A stretch of DNA of 61,534 bases, from positions 1 through 61,534 of the forward strand of contig CAZFLD010000020.1 in assembly GCA_964519835.1 (NCBI GenBank), read 5' to 3'. The notes under the pieces are model-generated. The model was not told where the DNA came from. It made no database searches and was given only the letters and a program-made list of their open reading frames with translations. The number at the start of each line of letters is the position of its first letter. The stretch's first letter is position 1. The stretch comes from CAZFLD01 sp964519835. GTDB taxonomy: Bacteria; Spirochaetota; Spirochaetia; DSM-27196; CAZFLD01. Below are positions 1 to 7,975 of this stretch, one piece after another. The translations under genes and the position numbers were made by a program.

Positions 1-354
1 TTAGTGGGCTTCCTCGGCAGCCTGCTTATCACAACGGGAATACTTTGGCACCTCTTTACCCTCCGGAAGAGGACCCGAAAGATGCACTTCCTCCGCGGCT
101 TCTATGTGTGCGCGATTATCATGATCATGTGCTTTGTGGTGTGCTGCAGCCTCTACTCCGAGGGTGAAGTGGTGTATATCGCTGTGTTGACCGCGGACGT
201 GATCCTCTTCGGCATCTCCTGTTTTGTCATGTTTATCCACTACGTGCACGAAAAAAGCTTTCCGCGCGAAGCCCTTGCCGCCCCGGTTGGCTTGTTTGCC
301 GGATCGCTCGCATTGATGCTATGGAACATCTCTCGGTTTCGCGATCTCGAATGA
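1..354 (+). CDS. Small multi-pass membrane protein, 5' end possibly outside the window
   Basis: The frame is open from the first base and a GTG at position 4 could be the start, so the gene is either complete from position 4 or cut at its 5' end. The visible 116 residues form about four hydrophobic segments (roughly residues 1-20, 28-48, 56-81 and 92-109) separated by short basic or acidic loops, with a Cys-rich second helix. I do not recognise the family. No neighbour on this side explains its role. It is probably an inner-membrane protein of unknown function. Confidence 0.5.
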   Translation, partial: LVGFLGSLLITTGILWHLFTLRKRTRKMHFLRGFYVCAIIMIMCFVVCCSLYSEGEVVYIAVLTADVILFGISCFVMFIHYVHEKSFPREALAAPVGLFAGSLALMLWNISRFRDLE

Positions 355-510
355 ATCTACTCGTTTGGTCTCCAGGCGCACTACTTTCCTCATTTGGCGC
401 ACGTGCCCCCTCGTATAGCCCCCGGTGGCTCTGATATCGGATAGAGTACCTCAGCCGTCGCGGCGTTTTCGTGCAATAGCCTGGACTGCTGTTTTGCGCT
501 TGCGCTCGGA

Positions 511-801
511 GATAACATTTCCTATGAGTCGGAGAATCGCAACTTCGACCGCGGCGTCATGAAGGCCGATATGTCGATCCCACGCCAGGTTGCCGACGAA
601 ACCGGCCACCGGCTCTACTGCGGGGAGTTTGGATGCTACGAACAGACTCCGGGCGATATTCGCGAGGCATGGTACCGCGATATCGCGTCGGTCTTTCGTG
701 AGCTCGAGATTGCCTGGGCCAACTGGGACTACAAGGGCAGTTTCGGGCTGATCGACAAAAATGGAGACGAGACGGGCGTTCGAGCCTGGCTCACGGAGTA
801 G
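511..801 (+). pseudogene. C-terminal remnant of a GH5 family glycosidase
   Basis: The reading frame encodes only the last strands of a (beta/alpha)8 GH5 barrel. It has the nucleophile-type motif LYCGEFG (Glu in CGEFG), then a Trp-Tyr-Arg-Asp helix and the IAWANWDYKG(S)FGL ending typical of bacterial endoglucanase-like GH5 enzymes. A whole enzyme would be over 300 residues; fewer than 100 are here. The acid/base Glu and the N-terminal barrel are absent, and nothing upstream continues the fold. I infer a 5'-truncated relic. The frame stays open a little upstream of the ATG at 559, so the left boundary is approximate. Confidence 0.55.
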
Positions 802-1540
802 CCGCCCGGTACCGTGCCGGGCTCACTCCGACACGCCGTTTGAAGCTGCGCGAAAAATGGAACTCGTCGTGGAAGCCGAGCTCATCGGCGATTCGCTTCA
901 CCGGCAGCGACGAGCCGCGCAGGTACGCCCGCGCGGCCTCGACCCGCGCCTCGAGCACGTACTCCTTCGGCGGCTTTCCGGTCTGCTCGCGAAAAAGTCT
1001 CCCAAGGTACTGAGTCGACAGATGCGCCTGCTCGGCGAGCACGGCTACCCGCCAGTCGTCGCCCGGTCGCTCGCGGATGCGGTCGGCGAGCGAGGCGACC
1101 AGCTCACGCGCCGAGTCGGGGCGCGATCCCGAACCGACTTCACGTACCTCGGCGAGCGCGACCGCGAGCCATTTCGCCGCTGCCTCCCCATCCCCCCGCA
1201 GCCTTGCACGCAGCAGTCGATCGAGAACGCCGGCGAGAAACTCGATCGGCGCGATCCGCGTATGCGTCGGCAGCTCGCCGCCGCCGTCGAAGTGGACGGC
1301 GACGACCGTGAGCGGGTCGCTCGGCTCATGAGTCGCTCGTACCCGCCCGCCGAGGACGAAGACGTCGCCGCGGCTGAGCGGGAAGCGCGTCCGGCCGATC
1401 CGCAGCGATCCGATGCCCGCGAGAACAGCCCAGAGATCCCGATCGGTTATTGGATGACGCCCGGTGTCCCAGCTCCAGTCCGGGGCACAGTGAAAGCGAG
1501 CGGCACTGTTGATCGATACGTCGGTCCCCAAGCCGGTCAT
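791..1540 (-). CDS. AraC-family transcriptional regulator
   Basis: This is a 249-residue protein. The N-terminal half (about 1-140) is a cupin-like effector-binding region, with the pattern of conserved Gly and Asp seen in AraC sensor domains. The C-terminal 100 residues carry two helix-turn-helix motifs (LAEQAHLSTQYLGRLFREQTG, then VKRIADELGFHDEFHFSRSF), ending in the usual VGVSPARYR. It is divergent from the dioxygenase/URO-D-like pair starting at 1625, with 84 bp between starts. It is therefore the likely regulator of that pair and of itself. Its effector is unknown, though sugar-responsive members are common in such contexts. Its 3' end overlaps the GH5 remnant by 11 bp. Confidence 0.9.
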   Translation of the reverse strand: MTGLGTDVSINSAARFHCAPDWSWDTGRHPITDRDLWAVLAGIGSLRIGRTRFPLSRGDVFVLGGRVRATHEPSDPLTVVAVHFDGGGELPTHTRIAPIEFLAGVLDRLLRARLRGDGEAAAKWLAVALAEVREVGSGSRPDSARELVASLADRIRERPGDDWRVAVLAEQAHLSTQYLGRLFREQTGKPPKEYVLEARVEAARAYLRGSSLPVKRIADELGFHDEFHFSRSFKRRVGVSPARYRAATP

Positions 1541-1552
1541 TTTGTTTCGATT

Positions 1553-1602
1553 TTTACATGAAATGATTCTGCGCGTCTATGCCTTTGCGCCCTGGTTTCA
1601 TG
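1553..1602 (+). promoter_or_regulatory. Candidate promoter and inverted repeat upstream of the dioxygenase gene
   Basis: TTTACA (1553-1558) and TCTATG (1576-1581) are 17 bp apart and could be -35/-10 boxes. A perfect 7-bp inverted repeat, CATGAAA (1557-1563) and TTTCATG (1596-1602), brackets the -10 region. It is a plausible binding site for the divergent AraC-type regulator, although AraC proteins often use direct repeats. Confidence 0.35.
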
Positions 1603-1624
1603 CACCCTTCCCTCAGGAGGCACG

Positions 1625-2533
1625 ATGACAGGCAGCATAGTTTTCGAACGACCGGTAGCCGACCATGCTCCCGAACTCTACCGCAGCTTTGGAAGCGCGG
1701 ACGCGATAGACGGTTGGAACGACTGGAATGACAAGGCGATCGAACGCTACGATCGCGATGGATTTCTCGTGGTAGGCAGGGCGATACCCGAGGAGATCTG
1801 GAAGCCCGCGCTCGAGGAGCTGAGGACGATGTCGCGAGCCGCGGACGCCGAGTGCGCGACTGTCGCATACGAGGCCGCGTTCCGCTCGGTTCTCGAAGAG
1901 GCGACCGAGGGCGATCTCGACGACGCTTCGGATGAGGCCCGACTCGCGGCGATGGAGCGAATACCCCCCGAAACGCGCGCGAGCCTCGTGCGGAAGTTCA
2001 TGGGCTTCACGAAGACGCACCCCGTTCTGAAGGCGGTCGCGAACTACCAGCCGCTGCGCGATGCGGTTGAGTCGCTCGCCGGAGAACCAACGCGCGTCTT
2101 CCAGAGCATGGCGCTCGTGAAGCCTCCACGCGGGCGTGAGAAGCCCTGGCACCAGGATCATGCCTATTTCGATCTTCCGCTCGAGACGCGCGTATGCGGA
2201 GTCTGGATTGCGCTCGGCGAGGTGAACGAAGAGAACGGTGCGATGTTCATGCTTCGCGGCGCGCACAAGAATGGACCGATCGTCCACTTCAAACGGCGCG
2301 ACTGGCAGATATGCGACACCGAGATGGCCGGTGCGCGTCCGATCTCGCTTCCGATGCAGGCCGGAGATCTGGTCATCTTCGACGCGAAGATCCCGCACGG
2401 TACGCCGACGAATCGGACGGAGCAGCAGCGATGGGCGCTCCAGTACCACTACGTGGGCAGGTCGGCAGAGAAGGTCGCCGCGGAGTATCGACTCGGGATC
2501 TTCGGAGACGAGGGCAAGGACGTGAGCTGCTGA
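1625..2533 (+). CDS. Phytanoyl-CoA dioxygenase (PhyH) family Fe(II)/2-oxoglutarate oxygenase
   Basis: At 302 residues it is typical of bacterial PhyH-family enzymes. The facial triad is visible: H176-Q-D178 in KPWHQDHAYF, and the distal His258 in IPHGTPTNRT, with Arg264 placed to bind the 2-oxoglutarate carboxylate. These enzymes hydroxylate small molecules with O2; the substrate here is unknown. A strong ribosome site (CAGGAGGCACG) precedes the ATG. The URO-D-like gene follows after 43 bp in the same direction, and the AraC regulator is divergent. The trio looks like one small catabolic unit. Confidence 0.88.
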   Translation: MTGSIVFERPVADHAPELYRSFGSADAIDGWNDWNDKAIERYDRDGFLVVGRAIPEEIWKPALEELRTMSRAADAECATVAYEAAFRSVLEEATEGDLDDASDEARLAAMERIPPETRASLVRKFMGFTKTHPVLKAVANYQPLRDAVESLAGEPTRVFQSMALVKPPRGREKPWHQDHAYFDLPLETRVCGVWIALGEVNEENGAMFMLRGAHKNGPIVHFKRRDWQICDTEMAGARPISLPMQAGDLVIFDAKIPHGTPTNRTEQQRWALQYHYVGRSAEKVAAEYRLGIFGDEGKDVSC

Positions 2534-2576
2534 GCGACCGCCCGGCGATGGCGAGAGACGACCGAAGGGAGAGACG

Positions 2577-3689
2577 ATGGAATGGATGCGTGACAAGTAC
2601 CTCGACTACATGAACGGGCGCGATACCGAGCGTCCGATGCTCGTCGAGCTCTTCGGGCCGCTTGTGGGGCTCGAGGACGAGTGGCGCGAGCAGGGTGCGA
2701 GCGAAGCCGAGGTCGAACTGACCGCCTTCGGTTTCGATCACGTCCGTCGCACGGGCGTCGAGGTGGCGACCGGTTTCTGGCCCCCGGTGGAGGAAGTCGT
2801 CCTCGAGGACAATAAAGAGACCCGGATCGTCCGCGACGCGATGGGCCGTCGGATGAAGCTCTCCAAGGGGAAGGCCACGATCGCGCTCCCGCTCGACTTT
2901 CCGGTGAAGACCGAGGCCGACTGGGCGCGCATGAAGTCGCACTACAGGTTCGACGAAGCGCGGTTTGCCGACGGTTGGGCCGACCGCGTCCGTGCGGCGC
3001 GCGGCGACGGTGCGCTCGTCGTGACGCACATCGTCGGAGGCTACGATCAGATCCGCGAGCTCATGGGCGACGAGGAGGCGTGCGTCTCGTTCTACACGCA
3101 GCCCGATCTCATCCGCGACATGCTCGACGCCTTTCGCGAGCTCAACCATGAGATCCTCTCGCGCATCGTCGCCGAGGTGACCGTCGACCAGCTGAGCGTG
3201 CACGAAGACTTCGCCGGAAAGAGCGGTCCGCTCGTCGGACCGAACATCATGGACGAGTTCATCGGGCCGTACTATCACGCCGCATGGGAGGAGGTGGAGG
3301 TTGACGCTCAGATCTTCCAACTCGACTCCGACGGCAACATCGACCCGATCATCGACTCGCTCCTTCGCGGCGGGGTGAACTCGGTGCTGCCGAACGAACC
3401 GGCTGCGGGCACCGACATGGTCGCGCTCCGCAAGAAGTACGGCATGCAACTGAAGCTCGTGGGCGGGATCGACAAGTTTGCGCCGCGCACTTCCCGCGCA
3501 GCGGTGGATGCCGAACTCGAGTACAAGCTGCAGCCGCTCATGCGCGAGGGTGGGGTCGTCTTCGGTCTCGATCACCGCATTCCCAACGGGACGCCCATCG
3601 AGCTCTACCGGTACTACGTGAAGCGTGCGCGTGAGATCCTCGGTCTCGAGCCCGATCCGGAACCCGGCTGGGCGCGGATGGCGTTCTGA
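2577..3689 (+). CDS. Uroporphyrinogen decarboxylase superfamily protein (methyltransferase-like)
   Basis: This 370-residue (beta/alpha)8 protein belongs to the URO-D/MtbA/CmuA superfamily. The pattern is clear in the C-terminal half: a Gln-Leu-Asp-Ser-Asp strand, NSVLPNEPAAGTDMVALRKKYG, then LVGGIDKFAP and a final HRIPNGTPIELYRYY segment. It is unlikely to be HemE, because it lacks the HemE-like N-terminal Arg-rich substrate loop and its neighbours are not haem genes. Stand-alone members of this type are often found with PhyH dioxygenases and regulators and may act in methyl transfer or demethylation. The actual reaction is unknown. GGGAGAGACG gives a good ribosome site. Confidence 0.85.
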   Translation: MEWMRDKYLDYMNGRDTERPMLVELFGPLVGLEDEWREQGASEAEVELTAFGFDHVRRTGVEVATGFWPPVEEVVLEDNKETRIVRDAMGRRMKLSKGKATIALPLDFPVKTEADWARMKSHYRFDEARFADGWADRVRAARGDGALVVTHIVGGYDQIRELMGDEEACVSFYTQPDLIRDMLDAFRELNHEILSRIVAEVTVDQLSVHEDFAGKSGPLVGPNIMDEFIGPYYHAAWEEVEVDAQIFQLDSDGNIDPIIDSLLRGGVNSVLPNEPAAGTDMVALRKKYGMQLKLVGGIDKFAPRTSRAAVDAELEYKLQPLMREGGVVFGLDHRIPNGTPIELYRYYVKRAREILGLEPDPEPGWARMAF

Positions 3690-3836
3690 GCGGGACGGAC
3701 CAGGTTCGAGGCATACCAGACCTTATGCGGCAAACCCTGTTTGAGCCGTTTGTGAGTCACCGGCCGGACGGCTCCGGCGGTGGATTAGGCGGCGACCACC
3801 ACCCCTGCCGCCGATTGGCGCATGGCGGCCGGAGGC

Positions 3837-3860
3837 GCGGTCCTGCCTAAACGGGACCGC
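3837..3860. repeat. Hairpin-forming inverted repeat between convergent genes
   Basis: GCGGTCC (3837-3843) and GGACCGC (3854-3860) form a perfect 7-bp stem with a 10-nt loop. It lies between the ends of the URO-D-like gene and the HEPN gene. No T-run follows on either side, so a role as an intrinsic terminator is possible but weak. Confidence 0.3.
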
Positions 3861-3882
3861 ACTCGACGAGGAAAAACGCCCG

Positions 3883-4365
3883 TCACTCTGTGTTGCCCGG
3901 GGTTCCCGTCATCCACGCCAAAAAGCCCTCGACCTCTGTTACAAAACCGTCCACGACTCGCGGGCATTCGCTTTCTAACAACTCGAGACGCTTTGCTTCG
4001 AGCACAAAGCCGTACACATTTCTGAAAACGTGTCGGAACCGGAGGAGCTCAGAGAGCTTGTCCGCGAGAACGGGTGAGATGACGGCCGGCCGTACACCGG
4101 CGACCTCCAAGGTCATATCCAGGAGAAGCTGCCGGTGCCACGAGTCCCCCTTCGGAACGCCGCCGTTGAGCTCCTCGGCTACCCTGACAAACACGCGCTC
4201 CACGGCCGTGTATACGTCGTGAAGGATTGATGCTCGGCCACGGAGCGAAAAAACGTCGCGACCGGCCGGTGCGTTCGACAGCTCGTCCAATAGTCGTCTT
4301 AGCGCAGCCAGCTCGACCTTAATTTCCGACGCGAGTCGCTTGGCGAGTATCTCCTCGGATCTCAT
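3883..4365 (-). CDS. HEPN-domain protein, HepT-like toxin of an MNT-HEPN pair
   Basis: A 160-residue all-helical protein starts at the ATG whose last bases overlap the stop of the MNT gene (ATGA). I prefer this start to a longer upstream one because of the coupling. Around residues 109-120 it reads RFRHVFRNVYGF, the conserved C-terminal helix of HepT-like ribonuclease toxins, preceded by GDSWHRQLLLDM. In many relatives the position five residues after the first conserved Arg (R111) is His, completing Rx4H; here it is Asn116. The protein would form a complex with the MNT antitoxin and act in the cytoplasm. Ribonuclease activity is inferred from the family only. Confidence 0.8.
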   Translation of the reverse strand: MRSEEILAKRLASEIKVELAALRRLLDELSNAPAGRDVFSLRGRASILHDVYTAVERVFVRVAEELNGGVPKGDSWHRQLLLDMTLEVAGVRPAVISPVLADKLSELLRFRHVFRNVYGFVLEAKRLELLESECPRVVDGFVTEVEGFLAWMTGTPGNTE

Positions 4366-4697
4366 AGCTCGACCGCCTCCTGCCAAATCAGATCCAAGAA
4401 CTCCGGCATCGCCGATTCAAGTGGAACAATATCCACAGGGAAGCTACCCAAGTCCGCGGCTTTGGCCGTTGCCGCGAAAAAATCTCCCGGCGGAATGCCC
4501 TCAACAAGAAGATCGATGTCCGAGTCTTGTCGAAACGTGCGATCGCGGGCAAATGCCGAGCCTATCCCCCAAACTCGCACGGGGTAGCGCTGCTTGAGAA
4601 ACGCGGCAATGCCTCGCGCCTCAGCCTGCGCCTTGCCTCGATCACCTTCCGAAAAATGCGTGCGCCGAAGGTGAGATAGTAGCACTGACCGGTCCAT
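4362..4697 (-). CDS. MNT-type nucleotidyltransferase antitoxin
   Basis: This is a 111-residue minimal nucleotidyltransferase. It shows the GS motif (G46-S47) followed by D60-I-D62 (GIGSAFARDRTF then DSDIDLLVE) and a third acidic residue, D89, in VDIVP: the metal-binding triad of the DNA polymerase beta fold. In MNT-HEPN (MntA-HepT) systems this partner neutralises the toxin, in studied cases by AMPylating a Tyr near its active site; Y118 of the neighbour would be a candidate. The stop codon overlaps the HEPN start by 4 bp, so the two are translationally coupled. Confidence 0.87.
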   Translation of the reverse strand: MDRSVLLSHLRRTHFSEGDRGKAQAEARGIAAFLKQRYPVRVWGIGSAFARDRTFRQDSDIDLLVEGIPPGDFFAATAKAADLGSFPVDIVPLESAMPEFLDLIWQEAVEL

Positions 4698-4787
4698 ACG
4701 GCTAGTATATCATGCGCAGACGAACAACGCTGTTGCGCTCCGCGCGGCAAGGCGGCGCTTCGCCCACTTAATCAATGGAGGACACGA

Positions 4788-6248
4788 GTGGCACAACAAC
4801 CCAACATCATCCTAATCATCACCGACCAACAGCGCTTCGACACGATCGGCGCGCTCGGCTTTGACTACATGGATACGCCCACCTTGGACCGGCTGGTGAA
4901 CGAGGGCACAACGTTTACCAACTGCCATGTCACCGCTCCATCGTGCGTGCCCTCTAGGGCGAGCCTCTTTACGGGCCTCTATCCGCACTCGAGCGGCGTG
5001 TACCGCAACGGCGACGGCTGGTCCCGGACGTGGGTGGAGCAACTCGCTACCGCCGGCTACCGTTGCGTGAATATCGGCAAGATGCACACCGAGCCCTACG
5101 GTACTCCCGCCGGCTTCCACGAGCGCTACGTGGTCGAGAACAAAGACCGCTACATGCAGGGGCGCTACTACTTCGACGAGTGGGACAAGGCGGTCGCGGC
5201 ACATGGGCTTGTAAAGCCACAGCGGGAGCTGTACAGAAAACGCGCCGACTACAAGAACAGCCTTGGTGCGTTTGAGTGGGAGCTGCCGGACCACCTGCAC
5301 TCCGACTTTTTTGTCGGTAATCTGGCGTGCTGGTGGCTCGACACCTATCCGCAAACACAACCGCTCTTCCTACAGGTTGGCTTTCCGGGTCCCCACCCTC
5401 CCTACGACCCCATACCACGCTACGCCAAGCGGTACATGAGCAAAGACTTGCCGTTGGCGGATGTATCACAAGACGACCTCGACAGTCAGCCCCGCGTCTT
5501 CAAGAACATGCGCAACCACAATGCCGAGGTGGATCACGACTCCGTCGTCCATAAGCTCGAGCCGACCCGGGCCGAGCGGCACCGCCTTCGAGCCTTCTAC
5601 CTGGCAAATATCACCATGATCGACGAGAAGATTGGGGAGATTCTCTCCGCCTTAGAGCGAAACGGCTACCTGGAGAATTCGGTGGTGATCTTCACCTCCG
5701 ACCACGGCGACTGCCTGTCCGACCACGGCCACAGCCAGAAGTGGACGATGTACGATACCATCACACGAATGCCGGTGATCGTGTGGTCGCCGAGCGGCCA
5801 AGGCAACCATGACGGGCGGGGTCCGGCGGCCGGCAAGCGCATCCATTCGCTGTGGCAGCTGTTCGATGTCGGCCCCACCATCCTCGAGCTCGCGGGGGTC
5901 GAGGTTCCGACGTGGTTTGAGGCGCAGTCCATGCTGCACGCCATACGAGGAGGCGCTTCCCAGGCCGCAGCCGGTCGCGAGTACGTGTTCGCCGAACAGG
6001 GTCCCGACACCAATCTCCACGGAACCGAGCTGCTCTACATGGTGCGCTCAACGAGGTGGAAGCTGGTGGGATTTATCGATGACAACGAAGGTCAGCTCTT
6101 TGATCTCGAGTCTGATCCCGAAGAAAACAACAATCTTTGGAACAGCCCGGAGGCGGCACACCACAAAAAAGAGCTCCAGGAAGCGTATTTCAAGCAGCTT
6201 ATGGAAAGCGGTGTCCGTACCAGCACGTGGAAGCTGCCGTGGCGGTAG
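4788..6248 (+). CDS. Sulfatase, Cys-type
   Basis: This 486-residue arylsulfatase-family protein begins at a GTG behind GGAGGACACGA. The N-terminal metal ligands are in ITDQQR (D13). The formylglycine motif is C53-V-P-S-R57 in APSCVPSRASL, so maturation would need a sulfatase-modifying enzyme encoded elsewhere. The second metal site is in FTSDHGDCLSDHG. There is no signal peptide, so the protein is predicted cytoplasmic and would act on imported sulfated sugars or similar esters. The best guess by family is an S1-type exo-sulfatase of unknown substrate. It stands alone, converging on fetB. Confidence 0.92.
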   Translation: MAQQPNIILIITDQQRFDTIGALGFDYMDTPTLDRLVNEGTTFTNCHVTAPSCVPSRASLFTGLYPHSSGVYRNGDGWSRTWVEQLATAGYRCVNIGKMHTEPYGTPAGFHERYVVENKDRYMQGRYYFDEWDKAVAAHGLVKPQRELYRKRADYKNSLGAFEWELPDHLHSDFFVGNLACWWLDTYPQTQPLFLQVGFPGPHPPYDPIPRYAKRYMSKDLPLADVSQDDLDSQPRVFKNMRNHNAEVDHDSVVHKLEPTRAERHRLRAFYLANITMIDEKIGEILSALERNGYLENSVVIFTSDHGDCLSDHGHSQKWTMYDTITRMPVIVWSPSGQGNHDGRGPAAGKRIHSLWQLFDVGPTILELAGVEVPTWFEAQSMLHAIRGGASQAAAGREYVFAEQGPDTNLHGTELLYMVRSTRWKLVGFIDDNEGQLFDLESDPEENNNLWNSPEAAHHKKELQEAYFKQLMESGVRTSTWKLPWR

Positions 6249-6296
6249 CCGCGTAGGAGCGAGCCATATGCCTACCGGATTAATGGTCGCCTTGTA

Positions 6297-6320
6297 TTGA
6301 TCACGACCGGGCGTGATCAA
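6297..6320. terminator. Perfect 9-bp palindromic hairpin between convergent genes
   Basis: TTGATCACG and CGTGATCAA flank a 6-nt loop (ACCGGG), 50 bp after the sulfatase stop and 60 bp before the fetB stop. The position suits a bidirectional terminator. There is no U-tract, so a Rho-independent mechanism is not proven. Confidence 0.4.
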
Positions 6321-6382
6321 GCCCGAGGTTATCACTAACGGTGAGCGTCGGATCCTCTGCAGCGGCACCGCACGCCGACCCG

Positions 6383-7177
6383 TCACTTCGAGCGGCTAAA
6401 AATCGATCGGTCGAGCATCTGATAGTCGTCGAAGGCCGCACCCATGCTCATCCGGACATTGAGGTAGGCACCCAGTGTCACCGTCACCAAAATCGCCACC
6501 ATAATCGCAAGCTGATACTTAATGGCAGTAAGCGGATCGGAGCCGCCGAGAATTTGCCCCGTCATCATGCCGGGGAGCGACACAATGCCCATCGTCGCCA
6601 TGGTTGCGATGGTCGGGCCGATTGCAGCCCTCAGGGCGAGTCGCATCTGCGGCCGGGTCGCCTCCAGGACTGTCGCCCCGATAAAGATCGAGGTCCTGTA
6701 GGCTCGCTCGTCCGACCGAGTCCCCACGTAGAATCGCTCGAGGGCGATAATGTTCCCTCGCATACAGTTTCCCAAGAGCATGCCTGCGATGGGAATGAGG
6801 TAGCGAGCGTCGTAGATCGGTTCCGGACGAACAGCGGCGACAATCATCACGGTAAGCACAATCAGTGTGCTTACCGCCACACCTGCGAGGGCGGGGAGAA
6901 ACATCACGCGAAGGCGAAGGCCGGCGCTTCTCACGACGTTTGTCGTGGCTACCACTATCATCACCAACACCCATGCCAGATTCAGAGCCGGGTGATTGAG
7001 GTCGAACAAAAGCCCGAGGTAGAGACCGACCAGCACGAGCTGCACGGTCATGCGGACGATCGAGAGCGCACCTTCTTTGAGCAGCCCAAGGCGAAAAGCG
7101 ACGATGAGGATCGCCGGCAAGGCCACCATGGCATAGACGGCGGCAAGCCCCCCGAGGGAAACATCGATGGTTGTCAC
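6383..7177 (-). CDS. fetB: FetB-type ABC transporter permease
   Basis: This 264-residue integral membrane protein is of the UPF0014/FetB family, with about seven hydrophobic helices. The family signatures are visible: MLGNCMRGNIIALERF (with one substitution from the usual), an ATRPQMR-like cytoplasmic loop, and MGIVSLPGMMTGQILGG. FetA-FetB are known as an iron exporter that helps resist peroxide stress in E. coli. The start overlaps the stop of fetA by 4 bp, so they are co-translated. Metal specificity here is inferred from the family. Confidence 0.88.
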   Translation of the reverse strand: MTTIDVSLGGLAAVYAMVALPAILIVAFRLGLLKEGALSIVRMTVQLVLVGLYLGLLFDLNHPALNLAWVLVMIVVATTNVVRSAGLRLRVMFLPALAGVAVSTLIVLTVMIVAAVRPEPIYDARYLIPIAGMLLGNCMRGNIIALERFYVGTRSDERAYRTSIFIGATVLEATRPQMRLALRAAIGPTIATMATMGIVSLPGMMTGQILGGSDPLTAIKYQLAIMVAILVTVTLGAYLNVRMSMGAAFDDYQMLDRSIFSRSK

Positions 7178-7878
7178 GGTCGCCCCTCGTCCGTTCCGCC
7201 CTGCCCGTCGGTGCAGGCAGGTGGGCCGCCGCCGTGGATTGATCGGTCCTCGATAATGCGCCCTCCCTCCATACGCAAAACTCGCGAAAACAACTCAACG
7301 TGGCGCGGATCGTGGGAGACGGCGAGCACGGTGGCGCCGTCCCGCAGAAGCCGTCGTAAAACGATGTCCGCGGTGTCCGAATCGAGCGCGGAGGTTGGCT
7401 CATCCAGCACAAAGACATTGCGCTGAAGCAACAGCGCCCGGGCGATTGCCACGCGCTGTTTTTCTCCACCGGAGATGTCGCCTGTGGACGAATCGAGGAT
7501 TGCGGGATCGAGAGCCACGGCCGCAATCGCCTCGGCGATATCCCCGTCCGTGGGGCGCTTCCGCCGGTTGGTCTCGAAGGTAAAGGGTATCTCCAAGGCC
7601 TCTCGAACGCTGCCGTCGCCGAGCACCGGCTCCTGACCGACGTAGGCGACCTCGCGCCGCACCTCATGGATCGACGAGGGATCTAGCGACCGTCCACGAT
7701 AGCGGACGGCCCCGCCGGCCGATCGATACGCCCCGAGGAGCGTTGTAAGCACCGTCGATTTTCCACATCCTGTGGGACCGGTTATAACAAGCTTCTCGCC
7801 TTCGTGGACACAAAAGCTCACCTCTTTGAGTATCCGCGTCCCGCCGGCTTCTATCGTGACCTTGTCAAACTCGATCAT
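7174..7878 (-). CDS. fetA: FetA-type ABC transporter ATPase
   Basis: The protein has 234 residues from an ATG at 7878 (MIEFDKV); a longer frame upstream has no ABC-like sequence and would run into the divergent promoter. It has Walker A GPTGCGKST (34-42), a Q-loop at GQEP, the ABC signature SGGEKQ (136-141), Walker B VFVLDEP (155-161) and an SHD switch near the end. It pairs with the FetB-like permease encoded immediately downstream. It is divergent from the DMT permease at 7976, with 97 bp between starts. Confidence 0.88.
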   Translation of the reverse strand: MIEFDKVTIEAGGTRILKEVSFCVHEGEKLVITGPTGCGKSTVLTTLLGAYRSAGGAVRYRGRSLDPSSIHEVRREVAYVGQEPVLGDGSVREALEIPFTFETNRRKRPTDGDIAEAIAAVALDPAILDSSTGDISGGEKQRVAIARALLLQRNVFVLDEPTSALDSDTADIVLRRLLRDGATVLAVSHDPRHVELFSRVLRMEGGRIIEDRSIHGGGPPACTDGQGGTDEGRP

Positions 7879-7975
7879 AGATGGGAGTCCGAGATAGCGT
7901 AGCGTAGCCGTCGCCTGCGAGCAAGAGGGGCGGGTCTTGGAAACAGCGGGAACCTGCGGTAGAAAGGCAGGTACT

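Noticed and set aside
761..1561. Long rightward open frame opposite the AraC regulator
   Set aside because: It has Arg/Ala-rich composition with no motif and mirrors the well-supported AraC gene on the other strand.
1613..2596. Long leftward open frame over the dioxygenase gene
   Set aside because: It is an artefact of high GC content opposite a gene with intact catalytic motifs.
2577..3689. HemE (haem biosynthesis) assignment for the URO-D-like gene
   Set aside because: The context is catabolic and the N-terminal substrate-binding pattern of HemE is not seen; only the superfamily can be supported.
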